DNA from: Fidelibacterota bacterium
Lineage (GTDB): Bacteria; Fidelibacterota; Marinisomatia; Marinisomatales; Marinisomataceae
DNA: 33,016 bases
Direction: 5' to 3'
NCBI GenBank assembly: GCA_017856055.1
Contig: JAFMFP010000007.1
Coordinates: forward strand, 1 to 33,016
The notes beneath the pieces were generated by a model. That model was not told the origin of the DNA. It saw only the letters and a program-made list of their open reading frames with translations, and ran no database searches. Positions 24,482-32,667 of the stretch are shown here, piece after piece (position 1 is the stretch's first letter; every line of letters starts with the position of its first letter). The translations under genes were made by a program, and so were the position numbers.

Positions 24482-25876
24482 TTAAATTAATCCAAATTGA
24501 TAAAGAAAGACTAAAAAGATTAATAAAGGACTGATAAATTTTACAAGAAATCCGAAAACACTCACTACTGTTGCATTTTTAAAAATTGAGTTTCCAAATC
24601 TTGAATTATTTGAGTCGCCCATTAATAGACCTTTAATAGCTTTATCTACACCCCAAGCATGTCCCACAAACAATGCAATAAAGAATCCACCAAGAGGAAG
24701 ATAGATATTTGAAGCTAGGTAATCAAAAATGTCAAATATTGTATATGGTTTAGCTCCAATGTTCAAAGTTACATCGCTCAAGACATTAAATGATAATGCG
24801 CAAGGAATCGCTGCAAGATAAACTGCTATTGACATGATTGAAGTTGCTCTTTTTCTTGAAAAACTAAACTCATCCATTAAATAGGCTACACTGACCTCAA
24901 GAATCGAAATAGCGGAAGTGATCGCCGCAATTGATAAGAGTAAAAAGAACATAATCGACATAATATACCCTAAAGGTAATTTCGCCAGTAACGGTGGTAA
25001 AACATGAAAAACAAGTCCAGGTCCAGCGGTTGGAGAATACCCGGAAGAAAATACCACTGTAAAAATGGCAACTCCAGCAAGGATAGCAATGAAAGTATCT
25101 AAGAATGCAATGATATTTGAAGCATGGACAATATCATCTTTTTTACTTAAATAACTTCCATAAGTCATCATAGCACCCATTCCTAAACTCAAAGTAAAGA
25201 AAGCATGTCCCAAAGCTAATAAAAATGTTTGGGCATTGATTTTTGACCAGTCAGGTGCAAACAAAAACTCTAACCCTTTTTCAGATTCCGGTAAAAATAA
25301 TCCTTGGAAAACTAAAAAAAAGAGGATCAACAAGAGCAAAGGCATTAAATAGCGACTAACTTTCTCTAGTCCTTTTCGAACACCTGATAAGATGATTCCT
25401 ACTGTAATAAGAAAAAATAATGTGTGAAAACCTAGGACCCAGTTTGCATTTGAATTCTTTAAATTAAAAAATTCACCAGCTACTTGAGGATTCTCAAATC
25501 CTTTAAAAGTTCCATTAATGGCTTCAAGCATATAGGCAATCGACCAACCTCCGACAACACTATAAAATGACAGAATAGTAAAACTTGCTACAACACCGAG
25601 GCCTCCCACATATTGCCATAAAGGATTTGTCGATAATTGCTTGAAAGCTCCCACTGGATTTTTTTGGGTTTCTCTTCCAAGAAGAATTTCAAGATTGAGA
25701 ATTGGAATCCCAATCATTAGGATACATATTACATAAATAATTAAAAATGCTGCTCCTCCATTCTCTCCAGCGATGTATGGAAATTTCCAAATATTTCCTA
25801 ATCCAACAGCTGAACCGGCAGCAGCTAAAATAAAGTTTCTTTTTGAAGTCCAATTTTCTCTAGTAGTTGTAGACAT
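24482..25876 (-). CDS. SLC6 (neurotransmitter:sodium symporter) family transporter
   Basis: The 464-residue membrane protein has the NSS signature in the first helix, GSAVGLGNIWKFPYIAGENGG (residues about 16-36), which forms the Na+ and substrate site. IPILNLEILLG follows in helix 2 and about 11-12 helices in total are visible. Bacterial members such as LeuT, MhsT and TnaT import amino acids (or indole-type amino acids) with sodium. The substrate cannot be read from the sequence. An AAAGGA Shine-Dalgarno precedes the ATG. It is cotranscribed with DUF5683, ridA, the PPC-domain gene and alaS, and followed by an unknown membrane protein, a set that could link amino-acid uptake with amino-acid metabolism, though this is only inferred. 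Confidence 0.93.
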   Translation of the reverse strand: MSTTTRENWTSKRNFILAAAGSAVGLGNIWKFPYIAGENGGAAFLIIYVICILMIGIPILNLEILLGRETQKNPVGAFKQLSTNPLWQYVGGLGVVASFTILSFYSVVGGWSIAYMLEAINGTFKGFENPQVAGEFFNLKNSNANWVLGFHTLFFLITVGIILSGVRKGLEKVSRYLMPLLLLILFFLVFQGLFLPESEKGLEFLFAPDWSKINAQTFLLALGHAFFTLSLGMGAMMTYGSYLSKKDDIVHASNIIAFLDTFIAILAGVAIFTVVFSSGYSPTAGPGLVFHVLPPLLAKLPLGYIMSIMFFLLLSIAAITSAISILEVSVAYLMDEFSFSRKRATSIMSIAVYLAAIPCALSFNVLSDVTLNIGAKPYTIFDIFDYLASNIYLPLGGFFIALFVGHAWGVDKAIKGLLMGDSNNSRFGNSIFKNATVVSVFGFLVKFISPLLIFLVFLYQFGLI

Positions 25877-25877
25877 T

Positions 25878-26297
25878 TTATTCCTTTGTGTTTAACGGAT
25901 CATTCTCAATGACCAGCTGATCAAAATTATCAAGATGTGCTTCTACATAAGCATCAACTAAGCTATAAAAATACAACCCTATAGCTATCCAAGCAAAACG
26001 ATTTCTTTCAGAAATATAGTGCTCAGATGAGTAAGGAAAATCAGGGGTATAATTTTTGACGTCTTGACGATATTGATCAAAATTATAAATGGCCCATACC
26101 TCTCCAGCAAGAATCAATGCCCCTTTCCACCACTGATCGTTGTAAATTTGTCCATATCCTGGAAAAATCATTGCTTTTTTTAAAGCAATTTTGGGATCCT
26201 TTTGCTGCTCTTCTTTTGTTCTAAAATCTGTTTTTTCTTGAGCTAAAACCAAAGAGAAACAAAGCAAAATGGAAAGAAATTTTACTATCCTAGGCAT
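25878..26297 (-). CDS. DUF5683 family membrane/periplasmic protein
   Basis: The 139-residue protein starts with a signal peptide (MPRIVKFLSILLCFSLVLAQ) and matches the DUF5683 layout typical of Bacteroidota and related phyla: KKAMIFPGYGQIYNDQWWKG (an amphipathic segment with PGxGQxYN), then the hydrophobic ALILAGEVWAIYNF, and a second hydrophobic segment NRFAWIAIGLYFYSLVDAYVEAHL. The function of the family is unknown. The ATG lies 13 bases inside the ridA 3' end, and the stop is 1 base from the SLC6-type ATG, so it is clearly part of the group. GAGA upstream could serve as ribosome site. Confidence 0.82.
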   Translation of the reverse strand: MPRIVKFLSILLCFSLVLAQEKTDFRTKEEQQKDPKIALKKAMIFPGYGQIYNDQWWKGALILAGEVWAIYNFDQYRQDVKNYTPDFPYSSEHYISERNRFAWIAIGLYFYSLVDAYVEAHLDNFDQLVIENDPLNTKE

Positions 26298-26647
26298 TCG
26301 ATCTCTACATTAGCTCCCATAGGTAAGCCTGCTACTTGTATAGTCGATCTCGCTGGAAACGGCTTATTGACTCTTTTTTCAATTTCAGCATTAACTAAGG
26401 GAGTAATAGAAAGGTCTGTTAAAAACACTAGGAATTTCTTTACATCGTTGATTGACTTATTGTGATCAGAAAGAACTGCTTCTATATTATTAAAAACCTG
26501 AATGACTTCACTCTGATGAGAATCATTATTTAGATTTCCTGAAACTGGATCTATTGGGATTTGACCAGAAGTAATCCAACCTCCAGAAGAAAGTTCTCTA
26601 AACATTGAATAGGGTCCGACAGGGTTTGGTGATTTAAAATTTGACAT
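26285..26647 (-). CDS. ridA: RidA family enamine/imine deaminase
   Basis: RidA hydrolyses reactive 2-aminoacrylate and related enamines from PLP-dependent enzymes to keto acids and ammonia, protecting the cell. The 120-residue protein (usual 120-130) has the family motifs SPNPVGPYS near the N-terminus, the middle GGWITSGQIPIDP, then PARSTIQVAGLP with R100 at the essential arginine and VEIECLG with E117 at the water-activating glutamate. The family works as a cytosolic trimer. A clear Shine-Dalgarno AAGGAGA (plus 26652-26658) precedes the ATG. It lies between the PPC-domain gene (9 bases) and the DUF5683 gene, which it overlaps. Confidence 0.95.
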   Translation of the reverse strand: MSNFKSPNPVGPYSMFRELSSGGWITSGQIPIDPVSGNLNNDSHQSEVIQVFNNIEAVLSDHNKSINDVKKFLVFLTDLSITPLVNAEIEKRVNKPFPARSTIQVAGLPMGANVEIECLG

Positions 26648-26651
26648 AATT

Positions 26652-26658
26652 TCTCCTT
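26652..26658 (-). promoter_or_regulatory. Strong Shine-Dalgarno of ridA
   Basis: On the minus strand the sequence AAGGAGA lies 4 bases before the ridA ATG. It is the clearest ribosome binding site in the window and contrasts with the SD-less starts of genes that begin transcription units. Similar but weaker sites precede the SLC6-type, PPC-domain and tatC genes. Confidence 0.7.
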
Positions 26659-27088
26659 ATAAATTGCATAATTTTAATGTTGCTAAACCAATATCATCAT
26701 TGTATTGGCGTAAAGTATTTTTATTTTGAAAGTCATGAATAATAAATTCTCCTACTGCTGCAACTTCCATTTCAAATAAATGTCCTCCGTAAACTTCCAT
26801 ATCATGTGTTCCTAAAGTAATGTGTGCATGTAAAAATGGTTCTCCATCTTTGATTGCTACATTTCCTTGGAATGACAAAAGCTCTAAGATGTTTTCGAAA
26901 ATACGATGAATATAGTCTTTATTTGAAATATCATAGGCACCAATATCAACGTTTCTAACGGCTCCAATACCTGAGATTTGCGCAGAATAAATTCCCTTTT
27001 CAATACAAAAGTTAGTTAGGGTTTGCATGACTTTTTCACCCTTTTCAACATGTACGATATATGAATGATTTATTTTTTGAAATTGCAT
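26657..27088 (-). CDS. PPC/DUF296 domain protein
   Basis: The 143-residue protein is a stand-alone PPC (plants and prokaryotes conserved, DUF296) domain. It shows YIVHVEKGEKVMQTL at the start, ISGIGAVRNVDIGAYD, then the histidine set H87, H89 and H103 in LHAHITLG and VYGGHL, which in prokaryotic structures can bind metal in a trimer. In plants the domain is joined to AT-hooks in DNA-binding proteins; single-domain bacterial forms have no agreed function, so the frequent label DNA-binding should not be taken as proven. GGAGA lies before the ATG. It overlaps the alaS stop by 1 base and precedes ridA by 9 bases. Confidence 0.9.
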   Translation of the reverse strand: MQFQKINHSYIVHVEKGEKVMQTLTNFCIEKGIYSAQISGIGAVRNVDIGAYDISNKDYIHRIFENILELLSFQGNVAIKDGEPFLHAHITLGTHDMEVYGGHLFEMEVAAVGEFIIHDFQNKNTLRQYNDDIGLATLKLCNL

Positions 27089-29628
27089 TATTTTTTCTCC
27101 ATAATTTTATCAATAGAATCTTTAATTGTTTGAATGATTTCAACCTCAGAATTATTAATACTTATTCCTCCAGCCATTGCAAAATCATTCTTTCCACCTC
27201 CACCTCCACCTAAAAGAGATGCAATCAATTTAACAAGTAAACCAGCATTGAATGAATCGTTGATTAATTCAGTTGAAAGACTGACTGACAAAGAGATTTT
27301 ATCATCAATCTTTGTGAAAAGTATTATAAGCCCTTTGGAAAAATTATTACGAATTCTTTTATCTATAACTCTTAAATCTCCAGCATTTCCCAAATGCACT
27401 TTGCTAATGATTGTTGGTATGCCATTGATAAAAATTTCCTGTGATAGTATTTGTGGAATATCTGCAGATTCTACCAGTTGCTTTTCTAATTCTTTTTGCG
27501 TTTGTCTTTCTTGTTCAACAAGGATCTGATTTTTTTTAGAATCCTCAAGATCTTTCATAAAAAGATCAACCTCACTACTAGAAATCGCATGAATCCTTCT
27601 AACACCGGACGAAATTGCCTTTTCATGTTTAATTTTAAATTTTTCTATTTCAGAGGTATTGGAAACGTGAGTACCTCCACATAATTCTTTAGAAAAACTT
27701 CCAATGGTAACCACTCGAACCATCTCTCCATATTTTTCTCCAAAGAGAGCTGTTGCTCCTTCCTTTTTCGCCTCATCCAGGCTTTGAATATTTGTTTCAA
27801 TGTTGATTGAATCGTTGATTTTTTGATTGACGATTTCTTCAATTTGTTTGATTTCGTTTTTTGAAATTTTATTTGGATGTGTGATGTCAAATCTTAGGTA
27901 GTCTGGATCGACTAATGAACCTGCCTGATTGACATGATTTCCAAGGGTATCTTTAACTGCTTGATGTAAAAGATGTGTCGCAGTATGATTATTTTTAATC
28001 TTTTTTCTTCTAACTGAATCAATAATAGTATTCACTACTAGATTCTCAGCAATAGCACCACTATTAATCTGACAGTAATGCAAAATAAATTCTCCGTTTC
28101 TTTGGGTATCTAATACTTGGGCTGAAAAATCACTATTTTCGATAATTCCTGTATCGCCAATCTGTCCACCTGACTCGGCATAAAATGGAGTATGGCTAAG
28201 GACAAGAATTAGGTGATCATTTTCCAACGCATAATTAACAATCTCAGATTCGATTTGATCATTCAGATACCCCTCAAAAATAGAATGTTCTTTGTCAAAA
28301 CTTAACTGCCAATCAAAATCAATACTGTCTGATATAAATTTTTGTCCAGATTTTGCTAATTCTCGTTGTTTTTTCATTGCGACATCGAATCCATCAGTAT
28401 CAACCGTCATCTGCCTTTCTTCTGCCATTAACTGTGTCAAGTCTAAGGGAAAACCATAGGTATCATATAATTTGAAGGCATCAACTCCATCAATAATAGT
28501 TTTCTTAGATTCAGAAATAATTTTTTCGAATTGAAGAACTCCCTTTTCAAGCGTTCTCAAAAAAGATTCTTCTTCATTTAAAATTGTTTCCTCTATGTAT
28601 TGCTGTTTTTCTTTGATTTCAGGATAATGAGAAGACATCACTGACACTACCGCTTTTACTAATTGATTAAGAATTGGCTCTTTTACACCTAGATTCATAG
28701 CAAATTTGGATGCCCTTCTGAGCACTCTTCGAACTACATATCCTCTTCCATCGTTGGAGGGAATTACACCATCTGCTATAGAAAAAGTTAACATTCTAAT
28801 ATGATCACAAAGTACGTTATAAGATACTTCATGATCATTGTATGATGTATGAGAAATTGATTCAATTTCAGAAATGATTTCTGCAAAAAGGTCTGTTTGG
28901 TAATTGGAATTTTTTTGTTGAAGAACAGAACAAAGTCTCTCAAGACCCGCACCAGTATCAACATGTTTTTTTGGTAGTTCTTCCATGGAACCATCTTTAA
29001 GTCTATTGTATTGAATAAAAACAAGATTCCATAACTCCCAATATTCTGAAGAGTGGTTTACCATTGTTGCATCCTGGCTTGAAGGATCATCACCAACATA
29101 GTAATGAATTTCAGAACAAGGACCGCAGGGACCGGTTTCAGCCATTTCCCAAAAATTATCTTTTGCTCCTGAACGAATGATTCGCGATGGATCAATATCT
29201 GTATATTCTTTCCAAATTTCAAAAGCCTCATCATCCTCTTCAAAAACCGTAACCCAAAGTTTATGCTTGTCTAATTTCCAAACCTCAGTGAATAATTCCC
29301 AAGACCATTGAATTGCTTCTTTTTTATAATAATCTCCAAAAGACCAATTTCCAAGCATCTCAAAGAACGTATGATGAAATCCATCTCTGCCAACTTCTTC
29401 TAAATCATTATGTTTTCCACTGACACGTATACATTTTTGACTATTGACTACTCGAAGATCTTTGGGTTGTTCTGTATTTAAAAAAATTGATTTGAACTGA
29501 TTCATCCCTGCATTAGTGAAAAGGAGTGACTTATCTCCTATAGGTAGTACAGGAGCGCTTTTCACTCTTTTGTGAGCCTTACTTTCAAAAAAAGTAATAA
29601 ACGATTCTCTAATTTCGGAACTTTTCAT
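27088..29628 (-). CDS. alaS: Alanyl-tRNA synthetase
   Basis: AlaRS charges tRNA-Ala and edits mischarged Ser or Gly. The 846-residue protein (E. coli 876) has the class II catalytic core (1-240; TNAGMNQFK, GNWSFGDYYKKEAI, AETGPCGPCSEIHY, DTGAGLERL), tRNA-recognition helices, and the editing domain with the zinc set H548 and H552 (NHTATHLLH) and C650, H654 (CGGTHV). The C-terminal C-Ala domain ends in the glycine loop GGGGGGKNDFAMAGG, encoded by a CCACCT-type simple repeat on the plus strand. All catalytic and editing residues are present. It is the first gene of the six-gene minus-strand group; no Shine-Dalgarno is visible before its ATG. Confidence 0.98.
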   Translation of the reverse strand: MKSSEIRESFITFFESKAHKRVKSAPVLPIGDKSLLFTNAGMNQFKSIFLNTEQPKDLRVVNSQKCIRVSGKHNDLEEVGRDGFHHTFFEMLGNWSFGDYYKKEAIQWSWELFTEVWKLDKHKLWVTVFEEDDEAFEIWKEYTDIDPSRIIRSGAKDNFWEMAETGPCGPCSEIHYYVGDDPSSQDATMVNHSSEYWELWNLVFIQYNRLKDGSMEELPKKHVDTGAGLERLCSVLQQKNSNYQTDLFAEIISEIESISHTSYNDHEVSYNVLCDHIRMLTFSIADGVIPSNDGRGYVVRRVLRRASKFAMNLGVKEPILNQLVKAVVSVMSSHYPEIKEKQQYIEETILNEEESFLRTLEKGVLQFEKIISESKKTIIDGVDAFKLYDTYGFPLDLTQLMAEERQMTVDTDGFDVAMKKQRELAKSGQKFISDSIDFDWQLSFDKEHSIFEGYLNDQIESEIVNYALENDHLILVLSHTPFYAESGGQIGDTGIIENSDFSAQVLDTQRNGEFILHYCQINSGAIAENLVVNTIIDSVRRKKIKNNHTATHLLHQAVKDTLGNHVNQAGSLVDPDYLRFDITHPNKISKNEIKQIEEIVNQKINDSINIETNIQSLDEAKKEGATALFGEKYGEMVRVVTIGSFSKELCGGTHVSNTSEIEKFKIKHEKAISSGVRRIHAISSSEVDLFMKDLEDSKKNQILVEQERQTQKELEKQLVESADIPQILSQEIFINGIPTIISKVHLGNAGDLRVIDKRIRNNFSKGLIILFTKIDDKISLSVSLSTELINDSFNAGLLVKLIASLLGGGGGGKNDFAMAGGISINNSEVEIIQTIKDSIDKIMEKK

Positions 29629-29675
29629 TGATAAAAATGTTTCATAAGAATCTAAACAAATAATATATTCTTAGG
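29629..29675. promoter_or_regulatory. Divergent promoter region alaS / AMIN-like gene
   Basis: In this 47-bp gap the plus strand reads TTCATA (29641-29646), 17 bases, then TATATT (29664-29669), which would start transcription essentially at the ATG at 29676, giving a leaderless mRNA; AGG directly before the ATG is too close to act as a Shine-Dalgarno. On the minus strand only a weak TTGTTT (29659-29654) is seen and no well-placed -10 for alaS. The match is modest. Confidence 0.3.
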
Positions 29676-30248
29676 ATGAAAAATATAATAATTATCGCTC
29701 TGTTTTTAGTACTTTTTTCTTCAAATCTCTTCGCTCAAAACAATGCAATTCAATCTATGAAGGTCTCCAGTAAAGAAAATGGAACTGTCATTGAAGTCTT
29801 TTCGGAAAAAAATATTCCTCTAGAAAATGTCTCTGCCTGGTATTCAAATGATTGGTTTTATTTAACCTTTTTTGACTCAAGCATCGATTTTGAAAACGGA
29901 CAAGATTTTTTAAAAGGCGATATTAAGGATATTGAAATTCAAAATAACGATGAGTCGGGACAGATTGCTGTTAAATTGGCAAAAAATATTGAATCTTTTG
30001 ATATTTTAGACTCCTCTCGATTAACCACTTCTTTTTTATTAAGATACTCTCAAGAAGCGTCGAAAAAAATCATTTCAAAAAACGTGGATGATGACGAAAT
30101 AGAGATTGCATCTTCATCTTGGAAACCATCTGGTAGTAATATGTTGCCTATCTTAGGTGCGATTATTGCTCTAAGTGATATCTCCAATCCAAATACATTT
30201 GTTCTTGGAAGTATCACTGCATTGCTTCATTTTGTTTTAAAATTATAG
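29676..30248 (+). CDS. Secreted protein with AMIN-like domain, function unknown
   Basis: The 190-residue protein has a signal peptide (about 1-21, ending NLFAQ). Residues about 22-128 resemble the AMIN domain found in envelope proteins that bind peptidoglycan or secretin partners: SMKVSSKENGTVIEVFSEK, DWFYLTFFDSSIDF and a final SFLLRYS strand. A Ser/Asp-rich linker follows, then a hydrophobic C-terminus (about 153-189; LPILGAIIALS and VLGSITALLHFVL) that could be a membrane hairpin. No catalytic amidase domain is present. It stands alone on the plus strand between alaS and pip, and its last six bases overlap the pip stop region on the other strand. The domain call is by pattern only. Confidence 0.62.
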   Translation: MKNIIIIALFLVLFSSNLFAQNNAIQSMKVSSKENGTVIEVFSEKNIPLENVSAWYSNDWFYLTFFDSSIDFENGQDFLKGDIKDIEIQNNDESGQIAVKLAKNIESFDILDSSRLTTSFLLRYSQEASKKIISKNVDDDEIEIASSSWKPSGSNMLPILGAIIALSDISNPNTFVLGSITALLHFVLKL

Positions 30249-31187
30249 TTCAGAATATTTTTCAGTGTATTCTAAAAGTTTATTCTTGATTCCCTCTTCA
30301 TAAATAGAATGCCCTGCATCAGGTATAATATGTAAATCAGCCTCAGGCCAAGCTTGATGAAGATCCCAGGCTTGAATTACAGGACAAATAATGTCATATC
30401 GACCATGAACGATTACTGCAGGTAAATGACGTATCTTATAAATATTCTCGATTAAAAAATTATCAGTTGGAAACCAACAGTTGTTCATAAAATAATGACA
30501 TTCTATTCTGGCAAACGCTTCCGCAAAAGAGGCATCGGTAAAATGAGAGATAAATTCATCTTCTAAAATTAATCGTACTGAACTTCCCTCCCATGTACTC
30601 CAGGCTTGAGCAGCTTCTATTTTTTTTTGACGATCTTCTCCTGTCAAAATATCGTAATATGCACTCATTAAATTATCTCTTTTATGCTCAGGAATTGGTT
30701 TCAAAAATCCTTCCCATTTATCCGGAAAAATATTGTGAGCACCAGACTGATAAAACCAGTCGATTTCTTTTTTTCTTACAAGAAAAATACCGCGTAAAAT
30801 TAACGCCTTACAAGAATCAGGATGCGTTTGACTGTACGCTAAAGACAAAGTGCTCCCCCAACTGCCACCGAAAACGACCCATCGATCAATGTTTAAATAT
30901 TTCCTTATTTTTTCGATATCTTCGACTAAATCCCAAGTAGTGTTCTCTCTTATCTCAGCATAGGGAAGACTTTGACCACACCCTCGCTGATCAAACATTA
31001 TAATTCTCCATTTCTCTGGATTAAAGTATTCTCGATAAGATGGATCGATTCCTCCTCCAGGTCCTCCATGAAGAAAAATAACAGGTTTTCCATTGGGATT
31101 TCCAGACTCTTCAACAAAAATGGAGTGGAGATCTGAAACATCCAAATGGAAAGAATTAAACACGGTTGCTCTAGGAAATAAGTCCAT
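30243..31187 (-). CDS. pip: Proline iminopeptidase (S33 family)
   Basis: Prolyl aminopeptidase removes N-terminal proline from peptides in the cytoplasm. The 314-residue product (usual 310-320) is an alpha/beta-hydrolase with the oxyanion motif HGGPGGG (40-46), DQRGCGQS (66-73), the nucleophile elbow GGSWGST (S109), an alpha-helical cap (about 130-245), D265 in HGRYDIICP and H293 in DAGHS. The open frame continues 47 codons upstream, but that extension is Lys/Asn/Phe-rich and MDLFPRATVF is the family N-terminus, so the start is set at 31187. No signal peptide remains. With the secreted DPP-IV-type peptidase it would suit use of proline-containing peptides. Confidence 0.94.
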   Translation of the reverse strand: MDLFPRATVFNSFHLDVSDLHSIFVEESGNPNGKPVIFLHGGPGGGIDPSYREYFNPEKWRIIMFDQRGCGQSLPYAEIRENTTWDLVEDIEKIRKYLNIDRWVVFGGSWGSTLSLAYSQTHPDSCKALILRGIFLVRKKEIDWFYQSGAHNIFPDKWEGFLKPIPEHKRDNLMSAYYDILTGEDRQKKIEAAQAWSTWEGSSVRLILEDEFISHFTDASFAEAFARIECHYFMNNCWFPTDNFLIENIYKIRHLPAVIVHGRYDIICPVIQAWDLHQAWPEADLHIIPDAGHSIYEEGIKNKLLEYTEKYSEL

Positions 31188-31276
31188 ACAATTTAAATTT
31201 AATAAAAAATCAATTGTATCGAATAAATATAATTGACGAAAATTTTTATTTGTGTAATTTATCGGGTCTTTTTTGT
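31188..31276. promoter_or_regulatory. Divergent region pip / pntAA with pnt promoter
   Basis: On the plus strand TTGACG (31233-31238), 16 bases, then TAATTT (31255-31260), preceded by TGTG, would start transcription about 10 bases before the pntAA ATG. The layout resembles the rpsT promoter (TTGACA, 17 bases, TAATTT). No Shine-Dalgarno is present. For pip on the minus strand TACAAT (31218-31213) is the best -10 but lacks a good -35. Boxes are seen, function inferred. Confidence 0.42.
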
Positions 31277-32398
31277 ATGAAAGTTGGCGTATTAAAAGAA
31301 AATAAAAATGGCGAAAAAAGGGTGGCAATCATCCCTCAAACTGTCGCAACCCTTTCTAAAAAGGGTTACCATTTTTGTATTGAAGCAGGTGCTGGAGCGA
31401 ACTCCTTTTATTCTGATCAAGAGTATGAAAACGCTGGCGCTACTATCGGTGACTCAAATACGGTTTATCAATCTGATATTATTATTAAAGTAAATGCTCC
31501 CACTCTTGAAGAAATCAATCAGATTTCTAAAAATACTCTCTTAATTAGTCTTTTTCAGACGATTCGTGATATTGAATTAGTGAAAGCATTGAAAGAGCGA
31601 GGATGCTCTGCTTTTTCTTTAAATTTATTACCGAGAACTACTTTAGCTCAAAAAATGGATATCTTAAGCTCTCAAGCTAACATCGCAGGATACAAAGCGG
31701 TTATTATTGGCTCGGATCATTTAGGAAAATATATGCCTTTACTAATGACTGCAGCTGGAACCATCTCTCCTGCCAAAACCTTAATTATTGGAGCGGGTGT
31801 TGCTGGATTGCAAGCTATCGCCACTGCAAAAAGGTTAGGTGCTCAAGTTGAAGCCTTTGATGTTCGCCCTGAAGTCAAGGAACAAGTAGAAAGCTTAGGA
31901 GCGAAATTTGTTGAAGTGGAAAGTAGTAGCGATGATGGTGTAGGAACTGGAGGATACGCGAAAGAAACCAGTGATGAGTATAAAGCTAAACAGCAAGAAA
32001 TCATGAAAGAAAGAATTTCTGTTTCAGATCTAGTTATTACCACTGCTCTTATCCCTAATAGACCAGCTCCAAAGTTAATTACCACTGAAATGGTAGAAAT
32101 GATGAAACCAGGTTCAATTATCATGGATTTAGCCTCTGAGAATGGAGGAAATTGTGAATTAACTTCTCCTGATGAAATTGTCAATCATAAGCAAATTTTT
32201 ATTGATGGAAATACCAATTTACCAAGCACAATGCCTACGCACGCAAGCCAACTTTTTTCAAAAAATATTGAAGCGATTATCGACCACTGTCACGGTGAAA
32301 ATGGTTTTCATTTAAATAAAGAAGATGAAATTGTTAATGGGATGCTTTTCCTTGATAATGGTGAAATAACTCATCAACCAACTAAAGAGGCTTTATAA
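31277..32398 (+). CDS. pntAA: NAD(P) transhydrogenase subunit alpha part 1 (PntAA)
   Basis: Proton-translocating transhydrogenase passes hydride between NADH and NADP+, using the proton gradient to make NADPH. The 373-residue product is the soluble NAD(H)-binding domain I of the three-gene (PntAA/AB/B) form seen in Rhodospirillum rubrum. It begins MKVGVLKENKNGEKRVA as in the family and shows RTTLAQKMDILSSQANIAGYKAV (120-142), the Rossmann motif IIGAGVAGLQA (170-180) with AFDVRPEV as acceptor for the adenosine ribose, and the mobile-loop region. No membrane helices follow. The open frame starts 21 codons earlier, but the family start is 31277. The stop overlaps pntAB by 1 base (TAATG). Confidence 0.95.
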   Translation: MKVGVLKENKNGEKRVAIIPQTVATLSKKGYHFCIEAGAGANSFYSDQEYENAGATIGDSNTVYQSDIIIKVNAPTLEEINQISKNTLLISLFQTIRDIELVKALKERGCSAFSLNLLPRTTLAQKMDILSSQANIAGYKAVIIGSDHLGKYMPLLMTAAGTISPAKTLIIGAGVAGLQAIATAKRLGAQVEAFDVRPEVKEQVESLGAKFVEVESSSDDGVGTGGYAKETSDEYKAKQQEIMKERISVSDLVITTALIPNRPAPKLITTEMVEMMKPGSIIMDLASENGGNCELTSPDEIVNHKQIFIDGNTNLPSTMPTHASQLFSKNIEAIIDHCHGENGFHLNKEDEIVNGMLFLDNGEITHQPTKEAL

Positions 32399-32667
32399 TG
32401 GATGTCAATTTAATCACAATATTTATCTTAGCAATCTTTGTTGGAAATGAAATTATCAATAAAGTTCCTCCAACCCTTCATACTCCATTGATGTCTGGTT
32501 CCAATGCTATTTCAGGGATTGCTATTGTTGGAGCTTTGTTAGCTATTAAAGTTGGTGGTGAAATTGGAACGTATATTGGTCTTGCTGCTTTGATTTGTGC
32601 TACCATCAATGTAGTTGGCGGTTTTTTAGTTACTGATAGAATGTTAAAAATGTTTAAGAAAAAATGA
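32398..32667 (+). CDS. pntAB: NAD(P) transhydrogenase subunit alpha part 2 (PntAB)
   Basis: The 89-residue protein is the membrane part of the alpha subunit. It has about three helices, with the family motif NKVPPTLHTPLMSGSNAISG (21-40), whose His lies in the transmembrane proton path region, then IVGALLAI and LICATINVVGGFLVTDRML. It forms domain II of the transhydrogenase with PntB. The gene starts in the pntAA stop (TAATG) and its own stop overlaps the pntB start as ATGA, so all three subunits are translationally coupled. Confidence 0.96.
   Translation: MDVNLITIFILAIFVGNEIINKVPPTLHTPLMSGSNAISGIAIVGALLAIKVGGEIGTYIGLAALICATINVVGGFLVTDRMLKMFKKK

Noticed and set aside
27194-27210. CCACCT simple repeat
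   Set aside because: It encodes the conserved Gly-rich loop of AlaRS, so it is explained by the protein.
27134-27529. 131-codon open frame on the plus strand with a proline run
   Set aside because: It is antisense to the alaS C-terminal domain; the proline run is the reverse of the conserved AlaRS glycine loop.
31214-31276. 21-codon N-terminal extension of PntAA
   Set aside because: Family members start at MKVGV; the extension would cover the promoter-like boxes.
31188-31328. 47-codon N-terminal extension of proline iminopeptidase
   Set aside because: The extension is low-complexity, overlaps the pntAA promoter region and precedes the family N-terminus MDLFPR.
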